Below, piece by piece: positions 16,687 through 25,567 of a stretch of DNA of 43,729 nt. Made by a program: the position numbers and the translations under genes. Every line of letters starts with the position of its first letter. Within the stretch, counting starts at the first letter, position 1. The notes under the pieces were generated by a model. It saw only the letters and a list, made by a program, of their open reading frames with translations. It had not been told where the DNA came from and ran no database searches. Source of the stretch: Lachnospiraceae bacterium (GTDB lineage Bacteria; Bacillota; Clostridia; Lachnospirales; Lachnospiraceae); the NCBI GenBank assembly GCA_017552985.1, contig JAFZNO010000019.1:1-43729 (forward strand), given 5' to 3'.

Positions 16687-17658
16687 GTGAATCCCTCTGA
16701 ATACTATACTATTTCGCCGGAACTCAAGCAGAAATACTTAGTTCAGCCCGACATGATCCCCAACGGGGACCGGATCCTGGAAGGAACCCATGAGCACGTT
16801 CAATTAATCAAAAGTTCCTCCATGCGTTTCTGGTATAACATACAGTCCGCAAATTTCGCGAGTCACTGGCACACGGCCGTCGAGATCATCATGCCCCTGG
16901 AAGGGAATTACGTGGCCAACATCCTCTCCGAGAAGTACGTACTTGAGCCGGGAGACATTTTTATCATCCCTGCAGGCACGATCCACTCTCTGGAGGCACC
17001 GCCCCACGGATCCCGGCTGATATACATCTTTGAATTAAACCTGTTGTCACAGCTTCCAGGCTACAACTATGTGCAGTCTTTGCTCTCCTCGCCCGTGCGC
17101 ATTACGTATGACGATGACCCGGAATTCTACGAGGCAGAGTCAAAACTGATCCTGCAGCTCGCGGAGCACTACTGGGGCCAGAGCGTGACCAAGGAGATGA
17201 ACCTCTACGCCTGCCTCTTAAGCTTCTTTGCTAAGCTTGGTGAGAAGAACACGGGAGCCCTTCAGGCGCACGTCGGCACGACCATCAAAAACAGTTCCGT
17301 CGTCAGCCAGCTGACCATGGTACTGGATTACGTGGACGAGCATTATTCCGAGAACGTAACGCTTGAGCAAGCGGCGCAGATCGCAGGCTTTTCCAAGTTC
17401 TACTTCACAAGACTCTTTAAGGAATACACGAACCACACGTTTTACGAGTACCTGACGGAGAAACGCATCCGCGCCGCGGAACAGATGCTTCTCATACCGA
17501 AATTCCCCGTGACGGACGTATCGATCCAGGCAGGTTTCTCGAGCCTGTCCTCCTTCAATCGCACGTTCAAGAGGAACAAAGGCTGTTCCCCCACGGAATA
17601 CCGAAATCTCTACACTCAGGGCGGCCAGCAGAACGTGTACCTTCGTCCCAACAAGTAA
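16687..17658 (+). CDS. AraC-family transcriptional regulator with cupin sensor domain
   Basis: 323 residues from GTG at 16687, selected because AAAGGAG stands six bases upstream; the frame extends to an ATG at 16636 without a ribosome-binding site. N-terminal cupin/AraC-ligand domain at about 40-120, with HWHTAVEIIMPLEG at 60-73 and PGDIFIIPAGTIH at 88-100. C-terminal double HTH of about 100 residues: first helix pair around VTLEQAAQIAGFSKFYFTRLF, second around VTDVSIQAGFSSLSSFNRTF, ending in the family signature KRNKGCSPTEYR. Probably senses a sugar or related small molecule; its target could be the adjacent DUF885 gene or the pentose operon, which is a guess from proximity. Confidence 0.93.
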   Translation: MNPSEYYTISPELKQKYLVQPDMIPNGDRILEGTHEHVQLIKSSSMRFWYNIQSANFASHWHTAVEIIMPLEGNYVANILSEKYVLEPGDIFIIPAGTIHSLEAPPHGSRLIYIFELNLLSQLPGYNYVQSLLSSPVRITYDDDPEFYEAESKLILQLAEHYWGQSVTKEMNLYACLLSFFAKLGEKNTGALQAHVGTTIKNSSVVSQLTMVLDYVDEHYSENVTLEQAAQIAGFSKFYFTRLFKEYTNHTFYEYLTEKRIRAAEQMLLIPKFPVTDVSIQAGFSSLSSFNRTFKRNKGCSPTEYRNLYTQGGQQNVYLRPNK

Positions 17659-17732
17659 CCCGGCCGCAGGCTAAAGTATGCACAGCCTTACGCCATGCAT
17701 GCAAATACCAGCCCCTTGCGCATGCGTAAATC

Positions 17733-18251
17733 CTATGTCATGCCCGCGGCAAGAAATATCCCGGCAATCGTACCCGCTGCCGTTGACAGGAGTGCTCCCG
17801 TCAGCGCGTAGCGGGTTTTTGTTACCTTTGCGGCGAGGAAATACACGCTTAGGGTGTAAAACACCGTCTCCGTGCAGCTCATGACGATGCTGGTGATCAA
17901 GCCGGGATAGGAATCCGGACCATACGTGCCAAAGACGTCAAGCACAAGCCCCGTGGCCGCCGAGGAGGAAAAGAGCTTCACCCCGAGCAGCGTAAGGATC
18001 TGCGCGGGAAAGCCGAAAAGCACGGCCACCGGCGACAACGCCCTCTCCAAAAGCGCAAAGAATCCCGAGGCCCGCAGGATTCCCACGCCCATCATGAGCC
18101 CGATCAGTGTCGGCACAATCTCCCAGACAATCTTCAGCCCGTCTGCCGCCCCCTTTAAGAAGCATTCATAGATCTTTACGTGATTTAATACCCCGAACGC
18201 CACCACCAAAAACACGATGGCCGGTATGATAAAATTCGACACTTGTGTCAT
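17733..18251 (-). CDS. spmB: Spore maturation protein B
   Basis: 172 residues, the usual length. Integral membrane protein of the nucleoside-recognition (Gate) domain group, with the conserved core GVGILRASGFF and KLFSSSAATGLVLDVF and about four membrane helices. SpmA and SpmB are needed for full dehydration of the spore core in Bacillus. It overlaps the upstream spmA by 4 bases (ATGA), so translation is probably coupled. Converges with the AraC gene; no clear terminator between them. Confidence 0.93.
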   Translation of the reverse strand: MTQVSNFIIPAIVFLVVAFGVLNHVKIYECFLKGAADGLKIVWEIVPTLIGLMMGVGILRASGFFALLERALSPVAVLFGFPAQILTLLGVKLFSSSAATGLVLDVFGTYGPDSYPGLITSIVMSCTETVFYTLSVYFLAAKVTKTRYALTGALLSTAAGTIAGIFLAAGMT

Positions 18252-18844
18252 ATTCTTGCAACCCTCCGATCCATGATCTTACAAAACACAATGGCCACGG
18301 CCGTACTGATCAGGGTTGCAAGCAGTGCCGGCAGGATGATCCCTGCAGGATTTGCGCTGCCGTACTGGCTCCTGTACGCGATCATGTTGATCGGAACCAG
18401 TTGGAGGGACGAGACGTTGAGGATCAGAAAGCTGCACATCTCTGGGGATGCGACGTGCGCCGGATTTCCCCTCTCCCTTTCTAAGTCAGCCAGGGATTCC
18501 ATCGCCTTCAAGCCCGCGGGCGTGCATGCCCAGCCAAGTCCCAGCACGTTGGCGATCACGTTGGTACTGATATGCCCCAGAGCCGGATGCCCTTTGGGGA
18601 TCCTCGGGAACAAAAAGGTCAAAAAAGGAGCGATGCCCCTCGTCATTCGCTCCACAAGGCCCGCCTCCTTTGCGATCTCCATCAGTCCCGTCCACAGTGC
18701 CACGATGCCCGCCATGGTGATGCAGAGCGTCACGGCGTCGCCCGCACTCTCCAAGGTTGCATTTGAAACCGCCTCCGCATTCCCCGTCAGCGCGCCGCAC
18801 AGGATCCCGCCAAGTATCATAAAAGCCCAAAGATAATTTAACAT
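18248..18844 (-). CDS. spmA: Spore maturation protein A
   Basis: 198 residues, full length, with the nucleoside-recognition domain (WTGLMEIAKEAGL, NVIANVLGLGWACTPAGLKAM). Pairs with SpmB in the spore membrane. There is no normal AGGAGG before the ATG; the only Shine-Dalgarno-like bases (GGCGG) lie inside the 3' arm of a hairpin directly ahead of the start (see 18845-18936). acpP lies upstream on the same strand. Confidence 0.93.
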   Translation of the reverse strand: MLNYLWAFMILGGILCGALTGNAEAVSNATLESAGDAVTLCITMAGIVALWTGLMEIAKEAGLVERMTRGIAPFLTFLFPRIPKGHPALGHISTNVIANVLGLGWACTPAGLKAMESLADLERERGNPAHVASPEMCSFLILNVSSLQLVPINMIAYRSQYGSANPAGIILPALLATLISTAVAIVFCKIMDRRVARI

Positions 18845-18936
18845 AAAAACCGCCAGCTTGCGTCCTTTTCAAGATCATTCTATTCCCATTCCCGGGAAAC
18901 CATGACCTCAAATGGCAATCTGGCGGTTTTCTTTTG
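18845..18936 (-). promoter_or_regulatory. Structured spmA leader: long-loop hairpin that ends at the start codon
   Basis: Perfect 11-bp arms AAAACCGCCAG (18920-18930, minus sense) and CTGGCGGTTTT (18846-18856) enclose about 63 bases. The 3' arm includes the only ribosome-binding-like bases and is followed by T then ATG. It could be the acpP terminator overlapping the spmA start, or a regulatory leader. On the plus strand the 3' arm is followed by TTTTCTTTT. Confidence 0.5.
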
Positions 18937-18991
18937 ATGCCTGAAGGCGTTTCGCCCTGCAGGCTGCGATTTTTCAATTGTCTTCAGCGGC

Positions 18992-19225
18992 TTATGCGTC
19001 TACGCCCATCTTCTTCATCAGATCCATAATGTCCTTTACGGTCGCAATGTTCTCGAGTTCTTCGGTGGGAAGCTCGATGTCATACTCCGACTCAAATGCC
19101 ATGATCAGCTCTACCACGTCAAGGGAATCCGCGCCAAGGTCATCCTGAAGGTTGGTATCCTCCGTGATCTCATCCTCGTTCACGTCCAGCTGCTCTGCAA
19201 TCACCTGCTTGATCTTCTCTAACAT
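18992..19225 (-). CDS. acpP: Acyl carrier protein
   Basis: 77 residues, standard size. Carries growing acyl chains in type II fatty-acid synthesis. The phosphopantetheine attachment site is Ser34 in GADSLDVVE. Acidic throughout, as expected. TTAGGAGG precedes the ATG by about seven bases. It has its own strong promoter and is not beside other fab genes here, so it may be either the house-keeping ACP or a second copy. Confidence 0.97.
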   Translation of the reverse strand: MLEKIKQVIAEQLDVNEDEITEDTNLQDDLGADSLDVVELIMAFESEYDIELPTEELENIATVKDIMDLMKKMGVDA

Positions 19226-19303
19226 GTTGTAACCTCCTAAATCCGTCTTTCTTTACTTTTATTGTCTGAAATCTCGTTCGTTCCTACGTTATCAATCACT
19301 CAA

Positions 19304-19332
19304 AGTATATGGGGGAACAAAGCGTTTGTCAA
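19304..19332 (-). promoter_or_regulatory. Consensus sigma-A promoter for acpP
   Basis: Minus strand: -35 TTGACA at 19327-19332, 17-base spacer, -10 TATACT at 19304-19309. The -35 overlaps the stop codon of the upstream phosphoesterase gene. Confidence 0.88.
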
Positions 19333-19958
19333 GAGTGATTTCGCATACTTTCTTTTCTCTTTTGGTCCAGTTCGATCCACTCATCCAAAGAAAGCGGAAC
19401 GTAATCCGAAAATTTGCAAAAACAGTTGATCATATGGCAGGGAATCTCCTGTTCCTCCCCGGCTGCATTCACGGTCTTCGTGGCACGGGTGATGGCCTCA
19501 AATTGTTCCACCAGCCTTTGATCCATGGTGTCGTGCACGTGCCCGTGAAGCATGTAAGCATGCGGTTTCCCCGACTTATCCAGGCGATACTGACCATTAT
19601 AGCAGACGATCGGATAATGGCAGAGCACCACCTTCCGGTTGTTGTCCGAGAGCTCCGCGTAACGCTTCACCCACTGGAATCTCGATAGATCCATCTTCTT
19701 GTTCTCCATCACGCGGTCATGATTCCCAAGGATCAGGAACAGCTTTCCCTGGAGTCTTTCCAGAAGGGTCTTCGTCTCCTCCACGCCCCCCAAGGAAAAA
19801 TCACCAAGGATCACCACCTCATCCTTCTTTTTCACCCTCGAATTCCACTTTTCGATCATGTATTCATTCATCTCTTCCTCACTGCCAAAGCCCCGGCAAT
19901 CCATTTTGTTGTTCAGGGCTCCGTGAAAGAAATGATTGTCCGCGATATAATACCTCAA
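19329..19958 (-). CDS. Calcineurin-like metallophosphoesterase
   Basis: 209 residues, TTG start with GAGAGG six bases upstream. Contains the five metal-binding blocks of the superfamily in order: ADNHF (Asp7, His9), GDFSLGG, LGNHDR, CHYPI and LHGHVHD. Cytoplasmic, dinuclear metal hydrolase; this small subgroup has no firmly known substrate. It follows the transglutaminase gene by 22 bases and is probably the last gene of the MoxR-DUF58-transglutaminase operon. Confidence 0.88.
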   Translation of the reverse strand: MRYYIADNHFFHGALNNKMDCRGFGSEEEMNEYMIEKWNSRVKKKDEVVILGDFSLGGVEETKTLLERLQGKLFLILGNHDRVMENKKMDLSRFQWVKRYAELSDNNRKVVLCHYPIVCYNGQYRLDKSGKPHAYMLHGHVHDTMDQRLVEQFEAITRATKTVNAAGEEQEIPCHMINCFCKFSDYVPLSLDEWIELDQKRKESMRNHS

Positions 19959-19980
19959 TCCGATCCTCTCCCATCCATGC

Positions 19981-22230
19981 TTAGTTCAGCTTCTTTCCCG
20001 TCTCCATGCGGAAGATCCGGTAACGGTACAAGAAGTACCACCTTCCCTTCTCCTCCTTGAGAAGCTCCATCAGTTCACTAAGGTCCTCCTCCGCGCGTTC
20101 GCGCATCTCGGCCGTTGGAAGCTTTCCGGCATAAGCCACAAGCTCCTGATCCCCAAGGAACGTAAGGCTGTCCTCTGAGATCTCCTGCCCGGCCCTGGCC
20201 GCAAATTCCTCCAGTGTCTCTCCTTCGTTCGCGGAGAAGCCAAGATATGCCAGCACCCTCCAGTTCTTCTTGCAGGCCAGCTTAAACCTTTGAACGTCTG
20301 AAAGTTTCCGGCGCCAGGCAAGTACCAGGAGACAGTCGATCAAAAGGAAGGCAAACAGGAATATGAGCACAAGTCCAAGCGGAATCAAGATCACCTTCCA
20401 CTGGATGACCACGCCCTCTTCCTCTTCCTCCGGGTCAAGCAGAAGATCCGGATCCGCCAACTCCTCGCCAACGTGCCAGTCATTGCCTCCCGAACCCGAG
20501 AGTATCTCCTCCGGCTTCTTCGCAAAGGTCCAAGTCTCCATGGAGGCCTTTTCAGGCGTAGGTTCAAACGGGAGCCATCCAATGCCTTCCAGATAAACCT
20601 CAGGCCAGGTATGCGCCATGGAGGATTTCACGGTAATGGTTTCCTGTCCGTCCTTCGGCACGTAAAAGCCCTGCACGAATCTCGCCGGGATCCCTTGGCT
20701 TCTGGCGATGAGCACGAATGCCGTAGCGAAGTGACTGCAGTATCCCTTTTGGGTCTTCAACAAGAAATAATCCAGGAAATCCTCCGGAGACTGCACCTCA
20801 TCTGGGAGCTTTCCGGGCGCTAGGTCATACTGGAAGGAAGACAAAAGGACCTCCAGCCTTCTGAGCTTTTCCAGATCCGAATCCGCGCCGCTAAAGAGCT
20901 TGCCCAGGAACTCTTCCGTCGCTTCCGAAACAGGCGTATCCGGCAAGTAGGTTGCCTTCATGCGCTTCCTGTATTCCAGGTAGTCTGCATAGGTCGTTCC
21001 GTCCCTTGCGCTTCCGTCCCCGTTTCTGGCCTCATATTGGTATCTAAGGCCATCCCAGGTCTCTTCGTCAGGCTCCTCAGCCTCCTCAAGGAACGTCCAA
21101 AAGCCCTCGTGACGCATGTTGAGACGCAGGAACGTCACCGTATATTCCGTACCATAGCCTAGATTCTCCTTCGAGATCACGTCCCCGCCGCGCGTTACGT
21201 AAGTCTCTCCCCCGAGCTGCTCGGCACTGAGGATCGTCTTGGAGGGCATAAAGTAGTATTTCGTGTTGAATTCCTTAAACTTCAGTTTCAGATCCACGCG
21301 CCACACGTAGTTTCTTACATACTCCGGATCATATTTCATCACGGCGCTTGCCGTCTCCAACGCGTCCAGCATGCGGTCCCTGTTTGACGCCTCATACTGG
21401 GCAGTCCACTTTCTGCCGTCAAACGTGTCCATGATCTTTCCCGTCAGATACACTATCCTGCCCGCGTCCTTACCGCTCTTTAGTTCAAGCACTTCCTTGT
21501 CGCTTTTCGAAAGATTGCCCCGGAACCTGCCATCCTCCGAAAAGCCGAGTTCACCGTAATCCTCATCATTACTGTGGATCCAGCGCACCGTCAGCTTGAC
21601 GTATTCCGTCGCGCGATTCCAAAGTCTGACGGCAAAGCCCCAGTCATAAGGCTCAGTAGACGCCGGGATCAAAAACACCAAAAAGCACAGCCCGGCAATG
21701 AAGGGCGCTATGGAAACCAAATGTCCCTTCCCGTCCACGTAACCGCTCTTTTCCCAGGTCCGCTGCATTTCGTCCGCAACCACCAGGGCGATCACCATAA
21801 AGGAAGCGGCAACCACCATCTTCTCCGGCCAATAATAGAAAAACAGGAGAAGCAACAGCGCGATCAACAGTCCTGCTGCCGTCACGCGCCGAAGGATCCG
21901 GATCCTGGCCACCAGGCAGCCTGCCACGTAGCAGCCTATCGCGGCCAGCGCCGTCCAAAGGATCCACTGACTTGCGTATAGGAATTCTCCCCGCTTCTCA
22001 GGCCCCTGGATCAAGATGACGCCTGCGCCCAGCGCTATGATCACGCCGGGAATTCCATATTTCAAACGGTTTTCCCAATGTCTTATGGCCGTGCAGATTC
22101 CAAGCGCCGCCAAAGTAACAAAATAAATGGGCAGATTCTTTTCCGGGCTGACAAAATAGGGCTTCCCCGTGATCACCGCGATCAAACTTAAGGGAATGGC
22201 ATAAAGAAGATCATACAGAATGGCCGTCAT
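19981..22230 (-). CDS. Membrane transglutaminase-like protein (TgpA type)
   Basis: 749 residues. Several N-terminal membrane helices (to about residue 190), an extracytoplasmic transglutaminase-like cysteine-protease domain, one further helix at about 620-645 and a cytoplasmic DUF4129-like tail. Catalytic Cys near residue 498 (KGYCSHFATAF) and His near 539 (SMAHTWPEVY) are present, followed by GWLPFEPTP. This architecture, together with DUF58 and MoxR genes, is a widely conserved set thought to act on the envelope or to assemble a surface complex. The start overlaps the DUF58 stop by 4 bases. Confidence 0.9.
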   Translation of the reverse strand: MTAILYDLLYAIPLSLIAVITGKPYFVSPEKNLPIYFVTLAALGICTAIRHWENRLKYGIPGVIIALGAGVILIQGPEKRGEFLYASQWILWTALAAIGCYVAGCLVARIRILRRVTAAGLLIALLLLLFFYYWPEKMVVAASFMVIALVVADEMQRTWEKSGYVDGKGHLVSIAPFIAGLCFLVFLIPASTEPYDWGFAVRLWNRATEYVKLTVRWIHSNDEDYGELGFSEDGRFRGNLSKSDKEVLELKSGKDAGRIVYLTGKIMDTFDGRKWTAQYEASNRDRMLDALETASAVMKYDPEYVRNYVWRVDLKLKFKEFNTKYYFMPSKTILSAEQLGGETYVTRGGDVISKENLGYGTEYTVTFLRLNMRHEGFWTFLEEAEEPDEETWDGLRYQYEARNGDGSARDGTTYADYLEYRKRMKATYLPDTPVSEATEEFLGKLFSGADSDLEKLRRLEVLLSSFQYDLAPGKLPDEVQSPEDFLDYFLLKTQKGYCSHFATAFVLIARSQGIPARFVQGFYVPKDGQETITVKSSMAHTWPEVYLEGIGWLPFEPTPEKASMETWTFAKKPEEILSGSGGNDWHVGEELADPDLLLDPEEEEEGVVIQWKVILIPLGLVLIFLFAFLLIDCLLVLAWRRKLSDVQRFKLACKKNWRVLAYLGFSANEGETLEEFAARAGQEISEDSLTFLGDQELVAYAGKLPTAEMRERAEEDLSELMELLKEEKGRWYFLYRYRIFRMETGKKLN

Positions 22231-23393
22231 AGCGTCACCTCCGTCAGATCCTCATCCGTGCCGATCCGCAGGATCGATACGCCGGGCATTTTTCCGTCGG
22301 GGACGTCCTTGGGATCGTCATCCCGCACCAGACAGGCGATGGCAAACACGTTGTTCTCCCGAAGGAGCCGGAGCATCTCCAAAGCCGCTCCCGTCCACTC
22401 GTGTAACACCAAAAACGCCGTCTTGCACTGAAAGATCTCCTGTCTTCCCGCAGTCTGCGCCAAGAAATCCGTCTCCGACGCGTCCTCACGGAATTCGATG
22501 GCACAAAGGCTTTCATAAAACGCATCAAACTGGCTCACGGCGGACACGTTCTTTTCCACAAGTTCCCCCGCGCCATAATATACGTGTGTCAAAATATTCT
22601 TTCTTGCAAAGAAATATGCCAGGGCCAAGGCCGTCTCCAGCATCTTGTTCTCTACCGGAAGATACTCCTTTTGTTCCTTGCTGCAGCGGTTCGTTCCCAG
22701 AAGAATGGCAACGCCCTCGCGTTCTTCTCCCGTCCGCTTCCGGATCAGGAGCTGGCCGCTTCGCGCGCTCGCCTTCCAGTTCATCTGCCGCACGTCGTCT
22801 CCCGGCTCATAATTTCTCACAAGCACGTCAGGCTCCGTCTGGTTCTGCATGCTTTCCCGCGCCATCGTCTGAGAAAGGTCGATGCTCTTTAAGTTACTCA
22901 ATTCCACGAGATTCGGTTTCACGATCACCCGGAGGGTCTCCCTGTTATGATAGGATAACCTGATCAGGCGAAAATAATCCTGGATCTCCACGCTCTTGAT
23001 GCCCACCTCGTATTCACCGCGGTATTTGCAGACAAGACTGGTCCGCTTGGTGACGCCCGTTTTCGGGAGCAATTCATACTCCGTGCCGTCATCCAGACCG
23101 CTGATGGTGGAAAAAGAGGAGAAGAACCTGACGCGGATCCCCGCAAAGCCAAACCAATATTCATTCATCAAAGTGAAAAAGAACGGAACCGTGTGGTTTG
23201 CAACCAGCTGCTTACCGTCCAGCTCCTGATAGATACGGAAAAAGGCAAATACGCAGACAAGGTAGATCAGCGAAACGATCGGCGTAAGCGTGAGCACGAC
23301 AAAAAAGCCATAGCTGACGGGACCGCCAAAAAAGCTGATCCCCACTAGGGACAGAATCCACAATATGAGAAATATCCTGCGGTTTCGTTTCAT
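22227..23393 (-). CDS. DUF58 domain-containing membrane protein
   Basis: 388 residues. Two N-terminal membrane helices at about 8-27 and 30-52, then a von Willebrand-like domain with the DUF58 signature YEPGDDVRQMNWKASARSG at about 193-212. It usually partners a MoxR ATPase and a transglutaminase protein, as here. The start lies 4 bases after the MoxR stop and its Shine-Dalgarno GGAG is within the end of moxR. Confidence 0.9.
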   Translation of the reverse strand: MKRNRRIFLILWILSLVGISFFGGPVSYGFFVVLTLTPIVSLIYLVCVFAFFRIYQELDGKQLVANHTVPFFFTLMNEYWFGFAGIRVRFFSSFSTISGLDDGTEYELLPKTGVTKRTSLVCKYRGEYEVGIKSVEIQDYFRLIRLSYHNRETLRVIVKPNLVELSNLKSIDLSQTMARESMQNQTEPDVLVRNYEPGDDVRQMNWKASARSGQLLIRKRTGEEREGVAILLGTNRCSKEQKEYLPVENKMLETALALAYFFARKNILTHVYYGAGELVEKNVSAVSQFDAFYESLCAIEFREDASETDFLAQTAGRQEIFQCKTAFLVLHEWTGAALEMLRLLRENNVFAIACLVRDDDPKDVPDGKMPGVSILRIGTDEDLTEVTL

Positions 23394-23397
23394 GCGA

Positions 23398-24336
23398 CTA
23401 CTCCATGGGAACTTTGGTCTTGAGGATGAGTTCCTTGAGGATGCGGTCCACGTCCTCCTTGCGGATCTTGGCCTCCGGCGTCAGGCTGAGCCTGTGATGA
23501 AGCACGTTCACCGCAACGGCCTTTACGTCGTCCGGCTTTACGAAGTCGCGTCCCAAAAGGAACGCCTTCGCCTGTGACGCCCGGATCAGCGCAAGCATTG
23601 CGCGGGGGCTCGCTCCAAGCACAAAGCTTTTCTCTGAGCGCGTCAGGCCAACCATCTCCTGCACGTATTTGATTAGGCCGTCGCTAAGGCGTACCTTCTC
23701 CACTTCCTTTTTCCACGCAAGGACTTCCTCCGCCGTGCAGACGCCCTGAATCTCAGCCACCGTCTTTCCTTCGAGGAAATTCTTTGCCAGGCGCCTTTCC
23801 TCCTCGCCATCCGGATAGCCCAGGGAAAGCCGCATCATAAAGCGGTCCATCTGCGCCTCCGGCAGGGGATACGTGCCCAAAAATTCAACGGGGTTCTGGG
23901 TAGCAATGACCATAAACGGCTCCGGCAGGGCATAGGGCTTGCCGTCCACCGTGACCTGTCCCTCCGCCATGGCCTCCAAGAGGCTGGACTGGGTCTTGGG
24001 CGAGGTGCGGTTGATCTCGTCCGCAAGGACGATCTGGTGCATCACGGCGCCCTCACGATAGAGAAATTCCCCGGTATTCGGCCGGTAGACCGTCGTTCCG
24101 ATCACGTCCCCCGGCAGTGTGTCCGGCGTAAACTGTATACGTCCAAAATCACATTCCATGGATTTGGCGAGCGTTCTTGCAAGCGTCGTCTTTCCGACGC
24201 CGGGCACGTCCTCCAAAAGAACGTGTCCCCCCGCGAGAAGACAAATGAGCACGTCCTCCGCAACGCTCTCCTTTCCAACAAAATATTCCATCATCTGCGA
24301 CTTAAATGCCTCAAGTTTTTCTTTCATCTTTGCCAT
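23398..24336 (-). CDS. MoxR-family AAA+ ATPase
   Basis: 312 residues from ATG at 24336 (AAGGGG upstream). Walker A is GVGKTT at 46-51, Walker B is LADEINR at 104-110, and sensor/arginine residues follow in TQNPVEFLGTYPLPEAQMDRF. Probable chaperone-like ATPase that activates metal- or vWA-domain partners. First gene of the MoxR-DUF58-transglutaminase-phosphoesterase operon; divergent from hflK with a palindrome between them. Confidence 0.94.
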   Translation of the reverse strand: MAKMKEKLEAFKSQMMEYFVGKESVAEDVLICLLAGGHVLLEDVPGVGKTTLARTLAKSMECDFGRIQFTPDTLPGDVIGTTVYRPNTGEFLYREGAVMHQIVLADEINRTSPKTQSSLLEAMAEGQVTVDGKPYALPEPFMVIATQNPVEFLGTYPLPEAQMDRFMMRLSLGYPDGEEERRLAKNFLEGKTVAEIQGVCTAEEVLAWKKEVEKVRLSDGLIKYVQEMVGLTRSEKSFVLGASPRAMLALIRASQAKAFLLGRDFVKPDDVKAVAVNVLHHRLSLTPEAKIRKEDVDRILKELILKTKVPME

Positions 24337-24403
24337 CGTCCCCTTTCCGATCCAAAACAACTACCAATAATTTTACCATTTTCTTATGAAAGAAACAATC
24401 CCC

Positions 24404-24427
24404 GCACGATAAGTTTCGTTATCGTGC
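24404..24427. promoter_or_regulatory. Perfect palindrome in the moxR-hflK divergent region
   Basis: GCACGATAA and TTATCGTGC, 9-base arms with a 6-base centre. No T-run follows on either strand, so an operator is more likely than a terminator. It lies just upstream of the hflK -35 and 68 bases from the moxR start. Confidence 0.5.
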
Positions 24428-24438
24428 AAAGAATTTCC

Positions 24439-24467
24439 TTGCGTTTCCGCCCTCCATTCGCTAAGAT
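24439..24467 (+). promoter_or_regulatory. Candidate sigma-A promoter for hflKC
   Basis: -35 TTGCGT at 24439-24444, 17-base spacer, -10 TAAGAT at 24462-24467. The leader then forms a small hairpin TAAGACG-CATA-CGTCTTA (24480-24497) immediately before AAAGGAG. Confidence 0.6.
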
Positions 24468-24511
24468 GATTCTAAGTCATAAGACGCATACGTCTTAGAA
24501 AGGAGCATGGA

Positions 24512-25567
24512 ATGAGTGATTCCAAGAGAAACCGCGCCAATGGTTTTGAGACCTTAGGCGGCGGCAAGACAAATTTCAACTTTAACAATCCCTTTAACAA
24601 CAGGCCGCAATCCTCCGGAGGATCCTTAAACGGCGGAAGCCTAAAAATCTTAGGCGTGATCGTGCTGGTGATCCTTCTCCTGGTGGTGGCGTTTAATTCC
24701 GCCTACAAGATCGGTGAGCAGGAACAGGGCGTTCTCGTCACCTTCGGTAAGGCGCAGCCCATCACGGATCCCGGCCTGCACTTCAAGATTCCCTTTGTGC
24801 AGCAGATCCGGAAGGTCAACACCACCATCCAGGGCTTTTCCATCGGTTATGACGCAAATACCAACGTCACCAATGAGACGGAGTCCCTGATGATCACCTC
24901 CGACTACAACTTTGTCAACGTGGATTTCTTCGTTGAATACCGCTACAGCGATCCCGTAAAGGCCTTGTACGCTTCCAAGAATCCCACGGAAATCTTAAAG
25001 AACGTCAGCAAGAGCTGCATCCGTACCGTAATCAGCGGCTACCCCGTGGACTCCGTGCTGACCACCGGCAAGGGCGAGATCCAGGCATCCATCAAGGAGC
25101 GCATCATTGCAGACCTTGAGAAACAAGACATCGGCGTGCAGCTGGTGAACATTACCATTCAGGATTCCGAGCCCCCTACCGCCACCATCATGGAGGCCTT
25201 CAAGGCCGTTGAAACTGCAAAGCAGGGCAAGGAAACCTCACTGAACAATGCCAACAAGTACCGCAATGAGCAGATTCCTTCCGCCCAGGCCCGCGCCGAC
25301 GGAATCAAGAAGACTGCGGAAGCCCAGAAGACAGAGCGCATTAATGAGGCAAAGGCGCAGGTGGCAAGATTTAACGCCATGTATGAAGAGTACGTAAAGA
25401 ATCCCACGATGACCAAGCAGCGTATGTTCTATGAGACTATGGAGGACGTTCTTCCCTCCCTGAAAGTGATCATCGAAAGCGGTGACGGCAAGACCCAGAC
25501 GATCCTGCCCCTGGAATCCTTTACCGGAAACACGTCGGTTAACACGACAGAAAGCGTGACACAATGA
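24512..25567 (+). CDS. hflK: FtsH protease modulator HflK (SPFH/band 7)
   Basis: 351 residues. Gly/Asn-rich cytoplasmic N-terminus (1-42), one membrane helix at about 44-63, then the SPFH/PHB domain with GEQEQGVLVTFGKAQ and DPGLHFKIPF, and a long alanine/glutamate-rich coiled coil (about 250-320). With HflC it forms the membrane complex that surrounds FtsH and regulates its proteolysis. The 3' end overlaps hflC by 4 bases. The C-terminal tail is short and Thr/Ser-rich. Confidence 0.93.
   Translation: MSDSKRNRANGFETLGGGKTNFNFNNPFNNRPQSSGGSLNGGSLKILGVIVLVILLLVVAFNSAYKIGEQEQGVLVTFGKAQPITDPGLHFKIPFVQQIRKVNTTIQGFSIGYDANTNVTNETESLMITSDYNFVNVDFFVEYRYSDPVKALYASKNPTEILKNVSKSCIRTVISGYPVDSVLTTGKGEIQASIKERIIADLEKQDIGVQLVNITIQDSEPPTATIMEAFKAVETAKQGKETSLNNANKYRNEQIPSAQARADGIKKTAEAQKTERINEAKAQVARFNAMYEEYVKNPTMTKQRMFYETMEDVLPSLKVIIESGDGKTQTILPLESFTGNTSVNTTESVTQ

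Noticed and set aside
18845-18936. Cyclic di-GMP-I riboswitch, because GGACGCAAGC occurs before spmA
   Set aside because: The other conserved parts of that riboswitch (CACGCACAGGGCAAACC and the second hairpin) are absent, so the match is likely chance.
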